From positions 1 to 6,735 of the forward strand of contig JAAYQH010000213.1 of the NCBI GenBank assembly GCA_012519365.1: a stretch of DNA of 6,735 bases, read 5' to 3'. This DNA is from Planctomycetota bacterium. GTDB taxonomy: Bacteria; Planctomycetota; Phycisphaerae; Sedimentisphaerales; Anaerohalosphaeraceae. The position numbers and the translations under genes are program-made. This document shows, piece after piece, positions 5,499 through 6,735 of this stretch; position 1 is the stretch's first letter, and the number at the start of each line of letters is the position of its first letter. The notes beneath the pieces are model-generated. The model did no database searches. It had not been told where the DNA came from and worked only from the letters and a program-made list of their open reading frames with translations.

Positions 5499-6735
5499 GT
5501 GAAAGAAACAAGGTATAAACTTACACTGTGTGACGGCACATCCTGCATCCGCAATCAATCCAAGCAGGTGGGGCAGGCGCTAGAGGCCGAATTGGAAAAA
5601 CACGGTCTCAAAGATAGGATTAGCATTCATTTGAGCGGCTGTTTGGGAATGTGCCAAAAGGGGCCGATTCTGATCGTAAATCCCGGCTATATTATCTATG
5701 GACGGGTTCAGCCTGAGGATGTGCCGGAGATCGTTGAATCGCATTTGATCCACAATAAAGCGGTCACCCGCCTGATTATCAATGAGGATCATCTTTATAA
5801 TCGATTTTTCCGTATCTTCGGCGATGTGGATTTCTTTGGTAAACAGATGCGCATCGCGCTTCGCAATTGCGGCATCATTGATCCGGAAAACATCGATGAT
5901 TATTTGTCGCTGCGCGGCTATGAGGCGTTGGCCAAGGTGCTGGAGACCATGACGCCCAAAGCGGTGATTGAGGAAGTAAAGAAAAGCGGACTGCGCGGCC
6001 GCGGCGGCGCGGGATTCCCGACCGGTTTGAAGTGGGAATTTACGGCCAACCAGCCTTCTGATGAAAAGTTTGTGATCTGCAACGCCGACGAAGGCGACCC
6101 CGGCGCGTTTATGGATCGCAGCGCCATCGAAGGCGACCCGCATACCGTGCTGGAAGGAATGCTCATCGGCGGCTATGCCATCGGTGCTCGCAAAGGCATT
6201 ATTTATATTCGTGCCGAGTATCCGCTGGCGATCAAACGACTGGAAAAGGCCATTGCCGCGGCACGCGAGCAGGGATTGATCGGTGAGAAAATCCTCGGTA
6301 CAGATTTTTCATTTGACATCGAGATTCGTTTGGGAGCAGGTGCGTTTGTCTGCGGTGAGGAGACGGCCCTGATTCACTCGATTGAAGGCCAGCGCGGCAT
6401 GCCGCGTCCCCGTCCGCCGTATCCGTCGGTTCGCGGGCTGTTCGGCAAACCTACACTGATTAACAATGTCGAGACGTGGGCCAATATCCCTGTCGTTCTT
6501 CTGGACGGTGCCGAATGGTTTAGCACTATCGGCACCAAAACCAGCAAAGGCACAAAAGTGTTCGCCGTGGCCGGCAGGGTCCGTAACACCGGTTTGATCG
6601 AAGTGCCCATGGGCACGACCCTGCGGGAAATTATCTATGACATTTGCGGCGGCATTCCCAACAATAGACGATTCAAGGCAGTTCAGACCGGCGGCCCCAG
6701 CGGCGGGTGTCTGCCCGAGCAATATCTCGATACCG
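5499..6735 (+). CDS. NADH-binding FMN/Fe-S subunit, HydB/NuoF/HndC type (5' part)
   Basis: The first 412 residues are visible; the frame runs off the window. Residues 1-90 form a thioredoxin-like [2Fe-2S] domain with all four ligands (C11, C16, C48, C52; CDGTSC and SGCLGMC). A linker with KQMRIALRNCGIIDPENIDDY and GYEAL (115-144), typical of the HydB/HndC group, leads into the NuoF-like domain. This has the FMN/NADH motif GRGGAGFP (167-174), CNADEGDPGAFMDR (194-207), GAGAFVCGEETALI (279-292) and PRPRPPYPSVRGLFGKPTLINNVET. The missing part should hold the [4Fe-4S] SCGKCTPCR-type motif and, if it is HydB, two C-terminal [4Fe-4S] ferredoxin clusters. Such subunits oxidise NADH (or reduce NAD(P)+) on FMN and exchange electrons with ferredoxin and a catalytic partner, in bifurcating [FeFe] hydrogenases or NAD(P)-linked formate dehydrogenases. 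The N-terminal fused domain excludes plain complex I NuoF. HydB is favoured by the operon (Rex, small 2Fe-2S protein), but hydA is not seen, so no symbol is given. Confidence 0.95.
   Translation, partial: MKETRYKLTLCDGTSCIRNQSKQVGQALEAELEKHGLKDRISIHLSGCLGMCQKGPILIVNPGYIIYGRVQPEDVPEIVESHLIHNKAVTRLIINEDHLYNRFFRIFGDVDFFGKQMRIALRNCGIIDPENIDDYLSLRGYEALAKVLETMTPKAVIEEVKKSGLRGRGGAGFPTGLKWEFTANQPSDEKFVICNADEGDPGAFMDRSAIEGDPHTVLEGMLIGGYAIGARKGIIYIRAEYPLAIKRLEKAIAAAREQGLIGEKILGTDFSFDIEIRLGAGAFVCGEETALIHSIEGQRGMPRPRPPYPSVRGLFGKPTLINNVETWANIPVVLLDGAEWFSTIGTKTSKGTKVFAVAGRVRNTGLIEVPMGTTLREIIYDICGGIPNNRRFKAVQTGGPSGGCLPEQYLDT

Noticed and set aside
5580..6722. Minus-strand open frames across the HydB/NuoF-like gene (up to 187 residues)
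   Set aside because: The plus-strand frame encodes unmistakable FMN/NADH and 2Fe-2S motifs through the whole region. The antisense frames have no family features.
1..6735. CRISPR arrays, insertion sequences, tRNA or phage genes
   Set aside because: No regularly spaced repeats, transposase motifs, terminal inverted repeats, tRNA-like folds or phage proteins were seen. The window reads as ordinary chromosomal metabolism.

Overview
The window reads as a stretch of an anaerobic (or facultatively anaerobic) bacterial chromosome with roughly balanced base composition. All real genes are on the plus strand. Rubredoxin, the NADH-sensing repressor Rex and an FMN/NADH-binding Fe-S subunit of the HydB/NuoF/HndC type together point to a fermentative or H2-metabolising anaerobe. 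No rRNA, tRNA or lineage-specific marker is present. A Planctomycetota (Phycisphaerae-like) or similar deep anaerobic lineage is only a guess.

Left part (1-678): the 3' end of an unrecognised gene, a 70-base gap with a plausible sigma70-type promoter, a 53-residue rubredoxin at 468-629 and a strong intrinsic terminator at 643-678. Next (722-2263) is a complete glucose-6-phosphate dehydrogenase gene (zwf) with its NADP and catalytic motifs intact.

Middle (2264-2516): a 253-base, strikingly AT-rich intergenic region. It holds a perfect-consensus promoter (TTGACA, 16-base spacer, TATAAT), a candidate Rex operator just upstream, repeats of the word ATGTCAA on both strands, and a perfect 12-bp inverted repeat that would lie at the very 5' end of the mRNA. 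This is the main regulatory site of the window.

Right part (2517-6735): rex, a membrane sensor histidine kinase with an extracytoplasmic Cache-like sensor, a small thioredoxin-like [2Fe-2S] protein, and the first 412 codons of a HydB/NuoF-like NADH-oxidising flavoprotein cut by the window edge. The last three genes are tightly spaced (5 and 17 bases) with good Shine-Dalgarno sites and very probably form one operon; rex lies 110 bases upstream and probably joins the same transcript. This resembles the operons of NAD(H)-linked, often electron-bifurcating, [FeFe] hydrogenases. In those, a NuoE-like HydC, the HydB flavoprotein and the catalytic HydA work together, and Rex represses when NAD+ is high relative to NADH. 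Neither HydA nor a canonical NuoE/HydC is visible here, so the hydrogenase assignment is an inference from context. Functionally the window groups NADPH supply (zwf), electron carriage (rubredoxin), NADH sensing (Rex), an unidentified external or redox signal (kinase) and an NADH:Fe-S electron-transfer module.
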